Notes under the pieces: generated by a model
What the model was told of the DNA's origin: nothing
Database searches by the model: none
The model's input: only the letters and a program-made list of their open reading frames with translations
Part shown: positions 23,436 to 32,434 of the stretch, one piece after another
How the letters are laid out: every line of letters starts with the position of its first letter
How positions within the stretch are numbered: the stretch's first letter is position 1
NCBI GenBank assembly: GCA_963835705.1
Contig: CAWIGR010000001.1
Span: 1 to 64,000, forward strand
DNA: 64,000 bases
Direction of reading: 5' to 3'
Origin: JACVRW01 sp963835705
Lineage (GTDB): Bacteria; Actinomycetota; Thermoleophilia; Solirubrobacterales; Thermoleophilaceae
Program-made: the position numbers and the translations under genes

Positions 23436-26400
23436 GCGCGCCTGTACTCGAAGATCGATGAGGCTCCGCGCCGGAAGACGAGACGGAATGAAGGCGAGCT
23501 GTGCAGCGCCGGCTCGAGGCTCTTTCGCCAGCCCGCGGGAAGAATCCCGTACAGCCGGGCGAAACGCTGCTGGCTCTCGGTCAGCACGAGGAAGGTGTGC
23601 CGGGCGCCGTACTCACGAAGCGTTGCCTCGAGACGCGGTAGGTCCTTTCGGCCGAGTTTGCGGCCACGGTACGCCGCCTTGTCGGTGAGGGTGGGGCTGG
23701 AGGGAAACTCAGAGTCGAAGACGCGGGCGTACCGCGCGGTGACTCGGGAGATGGAGTTCGACGTCACCTCCACCAGCAGCGAACTTCGCGGGGCGTGCTG
23801 GTTGAACCACACACCCGCGGCGATGTCTTGGCGGGTAACACGGTTTGCGAACTCCAACCCGAAGTACGCGAAGAGCAGGCAGACGCCGAGAGCGCCGCTG
23901 GCGAGAGCAAGCCGCCACCCGCGCAGCGCCCGTGCGACCTCCGACCGGCTCACCGGCGCAAACGCCGCCGCGGCGAAGAAGCACAGCCATGGAAGGGCAA
24001 ATAGATACACGCGGTACCGCCCCTCATCGGAGTACGACTGCGCGCCGAAGACCAGCAGCGGGGCAAGCGCAAGGATTACGGCAGCCAGGTCCCAGTGGCC
24101 CGCGCGGGCCCTGCGGACGAGGCCAATCGCGCTGAATACGGCTAAGAGCAGGAGTTCGACGCGGGAGGCCCATGCAACGAGCGCCAGGCCCGGAAGACCC
24201 TGTCCCGCCTGATAGCCAGGCGGCGCCGCATTGGCCGCCGGATCGAAGTCGAGTATTGAGTAGTGCTCGCTGAGATACGACCACGCGTGCGCCACCCACA
24301 AGACCTCGATGACCGCCATCGCGGCCGGGACCCACAACGGCACGCGGCGGGTGACGAGCGCCAACCCAGTCACCCCCGCGAGCAGCATTACCGGCGTGAG
24401 CTGATGGCTGACCACCACGACGAGATAGCAGAGGCCGCCCACGAGAACAGCCGCGCGTGGGGACAACGGGGCGGCCGGCAGCGGTTCGTCGACTGGCGCG
24501 CGGCGGAGCACCCCCCTTCTCAGCTGGTCAAGCCGGGCCGCCCACCACCGACCGGGAGCCAATCGCGGGGCGGATGGCCGGGGGCCACAGCGCAGGCAGA
24601 GCCCAAACACGACGAGAGAGAGAAGGAACGCGAAGGCCTGGGGCGCCAGGTAGTCCTGTGCGACCCAGTTGCTCAGCAGGAAGAGCCACGTCGCCGTCCA
24701 CAGAAATCGCTCGTCACCCGTTAGTCCGCGCAGCGCGAATCGCAGCGCAGCGACGTTCGCCACGTTGAAGAACACCTGCGCCCACGGTGCGTAGACGGCC
24801 GCGCCCAACCCGCTTGTGCTGTTGAGCCAGGCGTTGAGAGCAAAGAATCCCGGCCAGTTGTTGTAGATGTCGAGGTGCCGGTGGACGCCGCCGCCGTCTG
24901 CGAAGAGGTCGATGACGGCGAGGTGCTTGTAGACCCACCGGTATCGCGGCTCGTCGTACAACAAGGGGGTGGTCCCGTGAATCATCAGGACCAGTGCGAG
25001 CACGTAGACCCCGAGGAGCTTCGGACTCAGCTCCTGTCGCGTCACCGCATGCGCGAAGCCCACTAGCAGCAGCCCAAAGGCCATGAAGTAGGTGGGCGGC
25101 ATGGCGTTGAGCAGCCCGAGCCCGGCCATTCGGCTCAGGTCGACCCCCACGAGCGACACGGCCCACGCCACCAGGGCCGCAGTGAGCAGGGCTCCGTGAC
25201 CTACGACGAATAGCGGGATCCTGCCTACGGCGGCTCGGACCCTGGCCAGCCCGAGCCGGCCGATGGGGGGCGGGACTGCCCACGGCGGGCTCCCCGAGCT
25301 CGGCTGGCGGGCGGGCGCAGAACTAGTGAGCAAACGCATCCCTAGTGCCCGTCGTAGGCTCGGGATGTCGAGCTCAGAGACCAGGGTCGGAATGCAGGCG
25401 GCGGCGAGGCCATAGAGGAACGCCTTTGGCCACCAGACGCCCAGCCACAGCATCGACTGGGCGAGCATCGCGCTCCCGGCCAGGCTGATGCCGAGCACCA
25501 GGCCTAGCTCGAACCTGCCTCGGAGAACCGTCAGGAGCGCAGCTCCGGGCGCCAGGCACAACAGCGCGATTACCGCCGGGAGTCGCACTGTCGCGGGGAG
25601 GCCGATTGCGACGGACAACGGCGCCGCTACGCACGCCGCAGCCGCCGTGGCGGCTATGGCGCGGTGGGTTGGGGTCGCCACCGCACGGTCGGCCTCCCAG
25701 CGGCGCTCGAGGGGCCGCCTTCGGGGGCCAACGGGCGTCGGCGGTGGAGCCAGCTCGCGGTTGTAGAAGCTCACAACTTCGATCGTCCGCCCGTTGGAGA
25801 CACGGAGGCGCTCCACGCAGAGAGCGGGCGAGGGAGGCCCGGAGCCCGAGAGCCGCCAGCGCCGCGTGGCGGCGATAACTGCGCTCACGACATAGGCGAT
25901 CGGGCCCACGAGCATGCCCAGGCGCTCCAGCCACCCAAGACGGCGCGGGAAGGCCGGGGCCTTGGCCGCGTTCTTCCGGGAGTTGGGATCGCGGGCGTAG
26001 CGGACGCCAGCCGGGACTGCCCCTACCAGCCTGAGGCGCTCGGGCCCCGCGACGAGTTGCTTCGTGAGCATCGCGCCAAGCCCGACGCCGTAGCTGTAGA
26101 CCTGGCGCCGCAGCCGTGACCTCCCGTACGGGTGCTCGTGCCAGACGATCGCGCTTGGCTCGTAGGCCACCGCGTAGCCCGCTTGCAGCAGCCGGATGTA
26201 GAGGTCGAGGTCCTCTCCGCCCGCAGCCGGAGTGCCGGCGCCGAGGGTTGTGTCGAACCCCCGGAGCCGCCGGGCCGCGTCCGCTCGCAGCACCGTGTTG
26301 GCGCCCGAACCGACCACGCCCGCGGTATAGGGCAGGAGTGGATTGGTGTCGAGCGCCTCCGGAAGTCGATAGGTCTGCCGGCGAAAGCCCTTTCCAAAGC

Positions 26401-27235
26401 CGGCGAACTGCTCGAGAAGTAGCTGGCTGTCGTCCTCGAGCTCGAGCGGAGCGATGAGGCCCGTTACGCAGGCAACATCGTCCGCGCGCTCGAATGCCTC
26501 CTCGCAACGGCGAAGCCATCCGGGGTCCACGACAACGTCGTCGTCGGTGAAGGCGACGAGGTCGCCGCCCGCCAGCGCAAGGCCCGAATTCCGTGCCTGA
26601 GCAAGTCCAGGGCGGGGCTCCTCGACGTAGATCACCCGCGGCTCGTCTTTCAGTCGGTCGGCGAGCATTCGCCGGGTGGCCGACGAGCCGGGCCGGTTCT
26701 CCACGACGATCACTTCAAAGTCGTCGTAGTCCGATGCGAGGATCGACCGCAGGCAGCGCTCCAGCGCAAGTGGATTGCAACACGTCGTCACCACTACGCT
26801 GACCGACCGGCGCCGCCTCCGGGTCGCGCCCCGGCGTCCGTTGAGAGACGGAATTCCCTCCAGAGGGAGCGACCTCGACAGCGCGAGTCCCCGGTGGGCG
26901 AATGCCTCATGCAGTTCCGCGTCGAGTTGGCGGCGAAGTGCCCGCTCTAGCCGGTCCGACGACACCAGGCCTCGGGGACCGACCCGTAGCGTCGCAACGC
27001 CGAGCGGGTCCCCGTCAAGTCGGACCAGGGCTAGGAGCGACCGGTACGGCTCCCCAAGGCGACCCGGTCGCAGCGCGAGACTGGCCAGCGGCGCCTCAAG
27101 GTCCACGACGCGCACCGCGGCAGGGGCGGCCAGCGCGCCCTCGCCGTCGGACGGCATCCACTCCTCGTGGGGGGACTGCACGTCGTCCGCCTTAAGACTT
27201 AAGGACGTCAGCACCTGCATCTCCGCACACGACAT
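23414..27235 (-). CDS. Giant GT2 glycosyltransferase fused to a polytopic membrane domain
   Basis: About 1,273 residues. Residues roughly 130-440 form a GT2 domain (SVSVVVTTCCNPLALERCLR; LVAFTDDDVVVDPGWLRRCE with DDD; GGEDLDLYIRLLQAG; HEHPYGRSRLRRQ). A preceding 110-residue N-terminal region (VVDLEAPLASLALRPGRLGE) is shared with a neighbouring GT2. After about 500 come some 14 hydrophobic segments and a loop with LLYDEPRYRWVYKHL and HLDIYNNWPGFFALNAW, resembling GT-C type transferases or polymerases. It likely couples cytoplasmic sugar transfer to a periplasmic assembly step. The start 27235 has a GAGG site; 27286 and 27220 are alternatives. Confidence 0.82.
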   Translation of the reverse strand: MSCAEMQVLTSLSLKADDVQSPHEEWMPSDGEGALAAPAAVRVVDLEAPLASLALRPGRLGEPYRSLLALVRLDGDPLGVATLRVGPRGLVSSDRLERALRRQLDAELHEAFAHRGLALSRSLPLEGIPSLNGRRGATRRRRRSVSVVVTTCCNPLALERCLRSILASDYDDFEVIVVENRPGSSATRRMLADRLKDEPRVIYVEEPRPGLAQARNSGLALAGGDLVAFTDDDVVVDPGWLRRCEEAFERADDVACVTGLIAPLELEDDSQLLLEQFAGFGKGFRRQTYRLPEALDTNPLLPYTAGVVGSGANTVLRADAARRLRGFDTTLGAGTPAAGGEDLDLYIRLLQAGYAVAYEPSAIVWHEHPYGRSRLRRQVYSYGVGLGAMLTKQLVAGPERLRLVGAVPAGVRYARDPNSRKNAAKAPAFPRRLGWLERLGMLVGPIAYVVSAVIAATRRWRLSGSGPPSPALCVERLRVSNGRTIEVVSFYNRELAPPPTPVGPRRRPLERRWEADRAVATPTHRAIAATAAAACVAAPLSVAIGLPATVRLPAVIALLCLAPGAALLTVLRGRFELGLVLGISLAGSAMLAQSMLWLGVWWPKAFLYGLAAACIPTLVSELDIPSLRRALGMRLLTSSAPARQPSSGSPPWAVPPPIGRLGLARVRAAVGRIPLFVVGHGALLTAALVAWAVSLVGVDLSRMAGLGLLNAMPPTYFMAFGLLLVGFAHAVTRQELSPKLLGVYVLALVLMIHGTTPLLYDEPRYRWVYKHLAVIDLFADGGGVHRHLDIYNNWPGFFALNAWLNSTSGLGAAVYAPWAQVFFNVANVAALRFALRGLTGDERFLWTATWLFLLSNWVAQDYLAPQAFAFLLSLVVFGLCLRCGPRPSAPRLAPGRWWAARLDQLRRGVLRRAPVDEPLPAAPLSPRAAVLVGGLCYLVVVVSHQLTPVMLLAGVTGLALVTRRVPLWVPAAMAVIEVLWVAHAWSYLSEHYSILDFDPAANAAPPGYQAGQGLPGLALVAWASRVELLLLAVFSAIGLVRRARAGHWDLAAVILALAPLLVFGAQSYSDEGRYRVYLFALPWLCFFAAAAFAPVSRSEVARALRGWRLALASGALGVCLLFAYFGLEFANRVTRQDIAAGVWFNQHAPRSSLLVEVTSNSISRVTARYARVFDSEFPSSPTLTDKAAYRGRKLGRKDLPRLEATLREYGARHTFLVLTESQQRFARLYGILPAGWRKSLEPALHSSPSFRLVFRRGASSIFEYRRAWQGTVR

Positions 27236-27540
27236 CCGGCGCACCTCCACGATTGGCCAGCCGCCGGTCCTCCGAGCCGAGGCCACCGTAGGTATCCGGA
27301 GGGGCCCCTCTTCGGATGAGGGCGTCGTAACTGATCAGGGTGCCGTCGACCACGTCGCCCCAGGACGGGATGGACATCAGGGCTGTGGAGGGGACAAACG
27401 CTTCCGGGACCCGGGTGGCGGTCATGTTCAGGACGTGCAGCGCCGCGCCCGGCGGGATCGCCGGTAGCGCCGGCCGCGTGAGCGGCCCGCTGCCACGGAC
27501 GAGCGGCGGCGCCAGACGTGCCAGGCACACAGCCGCGAGC
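27195..27540 (-). other. Unidentified open reading fragment after broken GT2
   Basis: Downstream of the GT2 break the minus strand shows a reasonable frame (ALLVALAAVCLARLAPPL hydrophobic segment, then ALHVLNMTATRVPEAFVPST and LISYDALIRRGAPPDTYGGL). I do not recognise it. It looks like the 3' part of another gene, perhaps a membrane-anchored protein, joined to the GT2 fragment by a deletion. Confidence 0.35.
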
Positions 27541-28446
27541 GCGACCAGCAGCGCCCGGGGCGCGGGCGAGCTGCTTCGAGAGCGTCGCGCCGAGCCCCAC
27601 GCCGTACCGGAACACCTGACCGCGCAGGCGGCGCCTGCCGTCCGGATGGTCGGGCCGCACGATGGCGCTCGGCTGGTAGGCGATCGCGTGCCCCGCCCGC
27701 AGCAGCCGGACATAGAGATCGAGGTCCTCGCCGCCCGCCGACGGTGTCCCGGTGCCCAGGTTGGTGTCGAACCCACCCATGGCGCGCGCGACGTCGGCGC
27801 GAACGACGATGTTGGCTCCCGAGCCGATCAGTCCTGGCGTAAACGGAAGCAGCGGATGCCGTCGGTCCGGCAGCCGGAACGTCCGGGGCTCGTAGCCCTT
27901 GGAGAACGCCGCGAACTGCTCGAGCAGAAGCTGGCTGTCCGTCTCAAGCTGGAAGGGGAGGATCAAGCCGGTTACGCAAGCCACGTCGTCGTCGCGGTCG
28001 AACGCCTCGGCCGAGCGCCCGACCCAGCCGGGGTCGACCACGACGTCGTCGTCGGTGAACGCGACGACCTCCCCCTGGGCGGCCATCAGGCCGGCGTTGC
28101 GCGCGAACGCGAGCCCGAGGCGGGGCTCCTCGACGCAGCGCACCCGCAGCTCGTCCTCGAAGCGCTCGGCGAGCATCGCGTGGGTCAGGCCTTCCGCGGG
28201 GCGATTGTCGACGACGACCACCTCGAAGTCCTCGTGGCGAGACGCGAGGATCGAGCGCAGGCAGCGCTCCAGCCGAGCCGAGTAGCCGCAGGTGGTGACC
28301 ACGACGCTCACCGATCGCGTGGCCTGGTGGGGGCGGTGCCCGTTCCCGTCGATGAGGATGCCATCGGGTGGAAGCGAATCCGGAAGGACGAGGCCGTGGC
28401 GCGCGGCGCCATCAGCGCGGCCCGGGGGAGAGGAGCGGCCACGTGG
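27540..28446 (-). pseudogene. GT2 glycosyltransferase, truncated at both ends
   Basis: SVSVVVTTCGYSARLERCLR, VVAFTDDDVVVDPGWVGRSA and GGEDLDLYVRLLRAGHA parallel the GT2 half of the giant fusion next door. Similarity begins right after the stop of the GT4 gene (in the same frame, ARHGLVLPDSLP) so the N-terminal domain is missing, and it ends near KQLARAP, after which the frame changes. One arginine/proline swap (RPDHPDG for the usual HEHPYG) also hits a conserved acceptor motif. A GTG at 28311 could start a protein, but it would lack the C-terminus. Confidence 0.7.
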
Positions 28447-29601
28447 TCAGCTCCTGAGCGCAGGGCGGGGGCGTTGGCGGATCCGCGGCAGGCGCCGGGA
28501 GGCGCCCCAGCGGCGCGCGCCGGAGAGCACGCGCTCCGCTACGAGCCGGCCGTAGAGGTCCAAGGTCCGCCTGGCCACGGCGTCCCAGGTGGGGATCGCG
28601 GCCTGCGTGTCGCGCCGGGGGCTGGTGCCGGCGATCGTGGAGATCGCGTCGGCAACCTCCAGGGGCGATCCTCCGGTGGAAACGAGGGCCACGGCAGCCT
28701 CCTCGAGGTAGGCCGCCGTCTCGCGGTGGGTGGGCGTGGCGGACGCCACCACGGGCGCCCCTCCGCTCACCGCCTCGAGCACCTGGATGCCGGAGGCCTG
28801 CCGCTCCGCGAGCGCCACGACGACGGCCGCGGTGCGCAGCCAGCGGTACAGCACGGCGTCGGGCACGGCGCCTGTGAACAGCACGCGCGAGCCGACATGG
28901 AGATCCTCCGCGTAGGCCTGCAGCGAGTGCCGCCCGGGGCCGTCTCCCACGACGACGAGCCGGAAGCCCGCGTCGAGGCTCGGCATCGCCGCGATCGCGC
29001 GGCTCACGCCGGAATAGCGCTCGAGCCGGCCGACCGCGAGCACCACCGAACCCGTGTGGTGGAGCGGGTCGGCGGACTGAATCGCGGCCACGTCCACGCC
29101 ATTTGGGATGACACAGACCCGGCTCGCCGCCGTGGGCACCGCGCGGCAGAGCAGGTCCGCCTCGGCGCGAGAGCCGCATAAGGAGAGGCTCGCCCGGTCC
29201 GCCACGGCTCGCAGCATGCGGGCGTGCGACCAGGCTGAGAGCTGCTCGATCGGGGCGTGCGGGGTGAACACGAGCCGCCCTGCGCAGGCCCGCGCAAGGG
29301 CGAGCCCGAGCGCGCCCGGGGCTCCGTGCAGGTGGATGAGATCATGCGCCCCGAGCCTCCTGTGGAGGTGATCCCACAAGGCGGGCGACACGAGGACGCG
29401 CCTGTTGCCCGCCGGCGAGATGAAGCGCCTGACGAGGACGCCGTCGATCTCGACGTCACGCTGCTGGCCGCGCCTGCCGTCCTGAGTCAGCACCTCCACG
29501 TCGGCGCCCCTGCGCGCGAGCCCGTGGGCCACGCGCCGGACGTGACGCTCGGCCACGCCGGGGCGGGTGGAGTACTCCGGCGTGACGAGCGCGACCCTCA
29601 T
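28447..29601 (-). CDS. Family 4 glycosyltransferase
   Basis: 384 residues, GT-B fold. N-terminal MRVALVTPEYSTRPGVAERH, LIHLHGAPGALGLALA and VVLAVGRLERYSGVSRAIAA mark the two Rossmann halves; SGIQVLEAVSGGAPVVAS is the E-x7-E-like nucleotide-sugar site near residue 285. Retaining transferase using an NDP- or GDP-sugar, acting on the cytoplasmic face. ATGA overlap with the DPM-like gene upstream shows tight coupling. The stop TGA directly precedes the GT2 fragment. Confidence 0.87.
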   Translation of the reverse strand: MRVALVTPEYSTRPGVAERHVRRVAHGLARRGADVEVLTQDGRRGQQRDVEIDGVLVRRFISPAGNRRVLVSPALWDHLHRRLGAHDLIHLHGAPGALGLALARACAGRLVFTPHAPIEQLSAWSHARMLRAVADRASLSLCGSRAEADLLCRAVPTAASRVCVIPNGVDVAAIQSADPLHHTGSVVLAVGRLERYSGVSRAIAAMPSLDAGFRLVVVGDGPGRHSLQAYAEDLHVGSRVLFTGAVPDAVLYRWLRTAAVVVALAERQASGIQVLEAVSGGAPVVASATPTHRETAAYLEEAAVALVSTGGSPLEVADAISTIAGTSPRRDTQAAIPTWDAVARRTLDLYGRLVAERVLSGARRWGASRRLPRIRQRPRPALRS

Positions 29602-30479
29602 CCGCCGTTCATGCTCCGGCGGCCGCGGGCGAGCGGGATCCAAGCCGAGGCGGCCGAGGCGCGCTCGCGCACGATCGTCCGGAGCACCCGTGTGCCGTCC
29701 CGGACGGCGTGCAGGTTGCTCTGGCCGTGGATGCGCTGCCGCTCGCGGCTCGGCACCTCGTGGACGACAAGCCCGCCCTTCGCGATCCGGACGTTCACGA
29801 GCGTCTCGACCTCGAAGCCCTCGCAATCCACGCGCATGTAGGGCAGGCAGCGGATCCAGAACGCGTTGTAGCCGTAGCAGAGGTCCGTGTAGCTGGTCCC
29901 GTAGAGGCGGTTGACGAGCGTGTTGAGAGCGCGGTTGCCCCAGCGGCGGACGGCCGTGATGTCAGAGCTTCCGCCGCCCTGCGCGAAGCGCGAGCCCTTG
30001 ACGAAGTCCGCGCCGTGGCAGAGCGCCGCGACGAACCGCGGAATCTCCGACGCGTCCGTTGAGCCGTCGGCGTCGAGCGTGACGACGATGTCGCCGGTGC
30101 ATGCGGCGAAGCCCGCGGCCAAGGCGTTCCCCTTACCCTGCCGTGTCTGCATGACTATGCGGGCGTCAGGCCGCAGCCGCCGCGCGACGACCACCGTGTC
30201 GTCGGCGGAGAGACCGTCGACGATGATCACCTCATGAAGGCCCTGGGGGAGCGCGGAGAGGACGTGCGGAAGGTTCTTCTCCTCGTTCAAGGTCGGGATG
30301 ACGACACTGACTCGCACGCCGAACCCGGCGACTGTCGGCTCGGGGTCGGCGCCGGCAGCAGACCCTTGAGCGTCCAGACCCACGCGTCGCGGGCGGGAGA
30401 AGACGGGACCGCTGAGATAGCCCGGCTCGAGGGACACGCCTTCGTGGTCGTTTGGGCTGTCTGAGAACAGTGACTTCAT
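29598..30479 (-). CDS. GT2 glycosyltransferase, polyprenyl-phosphate mannose synthase-like
   Basis: 293 residues from ATG 30479, which has a clear AAGGAG site. VRVSVVIPTLNEEKNLPHVL begins the GT-A domain near residue 58; IIVDGLSADDTV, GKGNALAAGFAACTGDIVV and TLDADGSTD (DxD) follow, then GSRFAQGGGSSDIT and YTDLCYGYNAFW. This set matches DPM1/DolP-mannose synthase-like enzymes that charge a lipid carrier with a sugar. The first 55 residues are an unstructured N-terminal extension. Co-translated with the GT4. Confidence 0.85.
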   Translation of the reverse strand: MKSLFSDSPNDHEGVSLEPGYLSGPVFSRPRRVGLDAQGSAAGADPEPTVAGFGVRVSVVIPTLNEEKNLPHVLSALPQGLHEVIIVDGLSADDTVVVARRLRPDARIVMQTRQGKGNALAAGFAACTGDIVVTLDADGSTDASEIPRFVAALCHGADFVKGSRFAQGGGSSDITAVRRWGNRALNTLVNRLYGTSYTDLCYGYNAFWIRCLPYMRVDCEGFEVETLVNVRIAKGGLVVHEVPSRERQRIHGQSNLHAVRDGTRVLRTIVRERASAASAWIPLARGRRSMNGG

Positions 30480-30721
30480 TTCGGCTCTCCTTGCCGCGCG
30501 TGCCGGTCGTCCTTGCCGATGAATCTGGGGGTAGCGCTGTCGAGCCGGTTGCGGTCCTCGTAGTCCAGGCCGGCGCGGGCCAAGGCCCGCCAGGCGATCG
30601 GCAGCGTCGCCGGCTTGCCGCTCGCAACGCTCTCGACGTGACCGTTGCTCGCCGCGGGCGCCGGTGCCCAGATTCCATTCGCGACGAGGTTGGGGCGGAT
30701 CTCTTGTGTCAGCTCGGTCAC
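30476..30721 (-). CDS. Small hypothetical protein coupled to the DPM-like GT
   Basis: 81 residues, no family recognised. Its stop overlaps the next gene's ATG as ATGA, which argues for real translation. Sequence is polar with an ALPIAWRALARAGLDYEDRN-like stretch. It may be the 3' remnant of a larger gene whose start was lost near the island's edge. The 249 bases between it and the repeat (30722-30970) hold only short arginine-rich frames. Confidence 0.4.
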   Translation of the reverse strand: MTELTQEIRPNLVANGIWAPAPAASNGHVESVASGKPATLPIAWRALARAGLDYEDRNRLDSATPRFIGKDDRHARQGEPK

Positions 30722-30970
30722 CCCCCTGGCGCGCTTCGGCCGGGGGCTGGGCCAACGATTACCTCCGCTCGCTCCGCTCTAACCCGATTCGCCGAATACG
30801 CTCGCGACCGGTCGCGTACAGGTCCGCCCTCGCGCATTCGGACCTGCGTAAACACGCCGCGGCGGGGTGTCCGCGGTCGCGAGCGGCCGCTGCGGCGGAG
30901 CTTCCCTGGGGGCTCGCCGCCTTGGCCGAGCCTCGTATACGCCCCGCATCACCGGCCGCGCCTGCACGCG

Positions 30971-32202
30971 GTCGGCCACGGCCGCCTCAGGCGTCGTAGC
31001 TGACGGTCAGGTCGCCCACGCTGTCGATGTGGCCCTCGAGACGGTCGCCGGGCTCGACCCGGCCGACACCCTTGGGCGTCCCGGTCATGATGAGGTCGCC
31101 GGGACGCAGCGAGACGAGCGTGCTCAGGAAGCTGATCGTCTCGGGCACCTTCCAGATCTGCTGGTCGAGGTCGCCCTCCTGCCGCGGCTTCCCGTTGATG
31201 CGAAGCCACACGGCTCCCTTGTCGGGGTGGCCGATCTCCTCCACGGCGGCGATCGGACCGGTGGGCGCCGACTGGTCGAAGCCCTTGGCCATGTCCCACG
31301 GCCGGCCCATCTTCTTCGCCTCCGCTTGCAGGTCGCGGCGCGTCATGTCCAGTCCGACCGTATACCCGAACACGTGGTCGAGGGCACGCTCGACCGGGAT
31401 GTCGCGGCCGCCCTCGGCGAGCGCGACCACCAGCTCGATCTCGTGGTGCAGGTCCTTCGTCTGCGTGGGAAACGGCAGGCGGCCCGGCGGCACCACCGCG
31501 TCGGCGGGCTTCATGAAGAAGAACGGGGGCTCGCGGTCCGGGTCGTGCCCCATCTCGACGGCGTGCTCGGCGTAGTTGCGCCCGACGCAGAACACCCGGG
31601 AGACGGGGAAGACCGCCTCCGTGCCGGTCACGGCGACGGTGGTGGCGGGGGGCGCTTCGATGGCGTAGCCGGCCGTCCGGTCAACGGCTGGACGCATAGA
31701 ACGCCACCTTTCGTTCGAAGTAGGCCACCGCCTCCGACGCCAGGAAGGCAAAGCTGAACAGGATGATGAGCAGCGCCCAGAACTCCGGCATCAGGAAGTT
31801 CCGGGAGTACAGCTCGAACAGGTAGCCGACCCCGAGCACGGCGATCAGCAGCTGGCCGATGATCACGCCCTTCAGCCCGCGGATCAGCCCGAGGCGGATG
31901 CCTGCAAGCAGCTCGGGCAGCGCCGCCCGCAGGACGATCCGGGAGTACAGCACCCGCTTCGTGGCGCCGAAGGAGCGGCCCATCTCGACCAGCGAAGGGT
32001 TGACCCGCTCCACGCCGACCTGGGTGTCGAGCGCGATGACCCAGACCGAGAACAGGACCACGGTCACGATCATCGTCTCCAGCCCGAAGCCGAGCAGAGC
32101 CATCAGCGCGGGCACGATGGCGGTCAGCGGCGAGCTCTCGAAGATGTTCACCCACATCCCCATCACCGAGCCGACCGCGCGGCTGGTGCCCATCAGGATG
32201 CC
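30971..32202. repeat. 1,232-bp direct repeat, copy 2
   Basis: Same as 12600-13831 with three substitutions and no gaps, in the same orientation. On its right the homology ends inside the intact permease gene, which continues normally, so the right flank here is the ancestral one. On its left the homology ends 16 bases past the FAH stop, after the first three codons of the gene that sits intact next to copy 1. Confidence 0.95.
30987..31697 (-). CDS. Fumarylacetoacetate hydrolase family protein, copy 2
   Basis: 236 residues with the same intact motifs as copy 1 (VGRNYAEHAVEMG, HHEIELVVALAEGG, MTGTPKGVGRVEPGD). It differs by Lys for Glu in GKPRQ. This copy remains in its probable ancestral operon behind a complete ABC transporter, overlapping the permease by 17 bases. 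It would hydrolyse or isomerise a beta-diketo acid or hydroxymuconate-like compound brought in by the transporter (inference). Confidence 0.9.
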   Translation of the reverse strand: MRPAVDRTAGYAIEAPPATTVAVTGTEAVFPVSRVFCVGRNYAEHAVEMGHDPDREPPFFFMKPADAVVPPGRLPFPTQTKDLHHEIELVVALAEGGRDIPVERALDHVFGYTVGLDMTRRDLQAEAKKMGRPWDMAKGFDQSAPTGPIAAVEEIGHPDKGAVWLRINGKPRQEGDLDQQIWKVPETISFLSTLVSLRPGDLIMTGTPKGVGRVEPGDRLEGHIDSVGDLTVSYDA

Positions 32203-32433
32203 GACGCCGATGCCGACGACGAAGGCGATCGCCATCCCGATCAGGAACGCCTCGAGCGTGATCCGCGCGGCGTCGGCGAACGTCTCCGAGGACACCACCT
32301 CGGGGAGGGCGGCGATCACCTCGCTGAACGGCGGGAGGAGCGACACCAGTTCGAGCTGCCCGACGACCTCCCAGATGACGAACCACACCAGCAGCGAGAA
32401 CGCCATCGGAATCCTGTGACCGCGCAGCTCCAC
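31681..32433 (-). CDS. ABC transporter permease (NitT/TauT type), first
   Basis: 250 residues, about six transmembrane segments, starting at GTG 32433 one base after the ATPase stop. MAFSLLVWFVIWEVVGQLEL is the first helix; the cytoplasmic EAA loop is GATKRVLYSRIVLRAALPEL around 168. Same fold as SsuC/TauC permeases for organic acids, sulfonates or vitamin precursors. It pairs with the second permease at 33193-34002, which implies a heterodimeric channel. The 3' two-thirds are duplicated at 13310. Confidence 0.88.
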   Translation of the reverse strand: MELRGHRIPMAFSLLVWFVIWEVVGQLELVSLLPPFSEVIAALPEVVSSETFADAARITLEAFLIGMAIAFVVGIGVGILMGTSRAVGSVMGMWVNIFESSPLTAIVPALMALLGFGLETMIVTVVLFSVWVIALDTQVGVERVNPSLVEMGRSFGATKRVLYSRIVLRAALPELLAGIRLGLIRGLKGVIIGQLLIAVLGVGYLFELYSRNFLMPEFWALLIILFSFAFLASEAVAYFERKVAFYASSR

Positions 32434-32434
32434 G

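Noticed and set aside
30779..30979. 66-codon frame beginning MADRVQARPV at the edge of repeat copy 2
   Set aside because: Only its first three codons match the real gene at 12261-12608; the rest is arginine-rich and out of context, a by-product of the junction.
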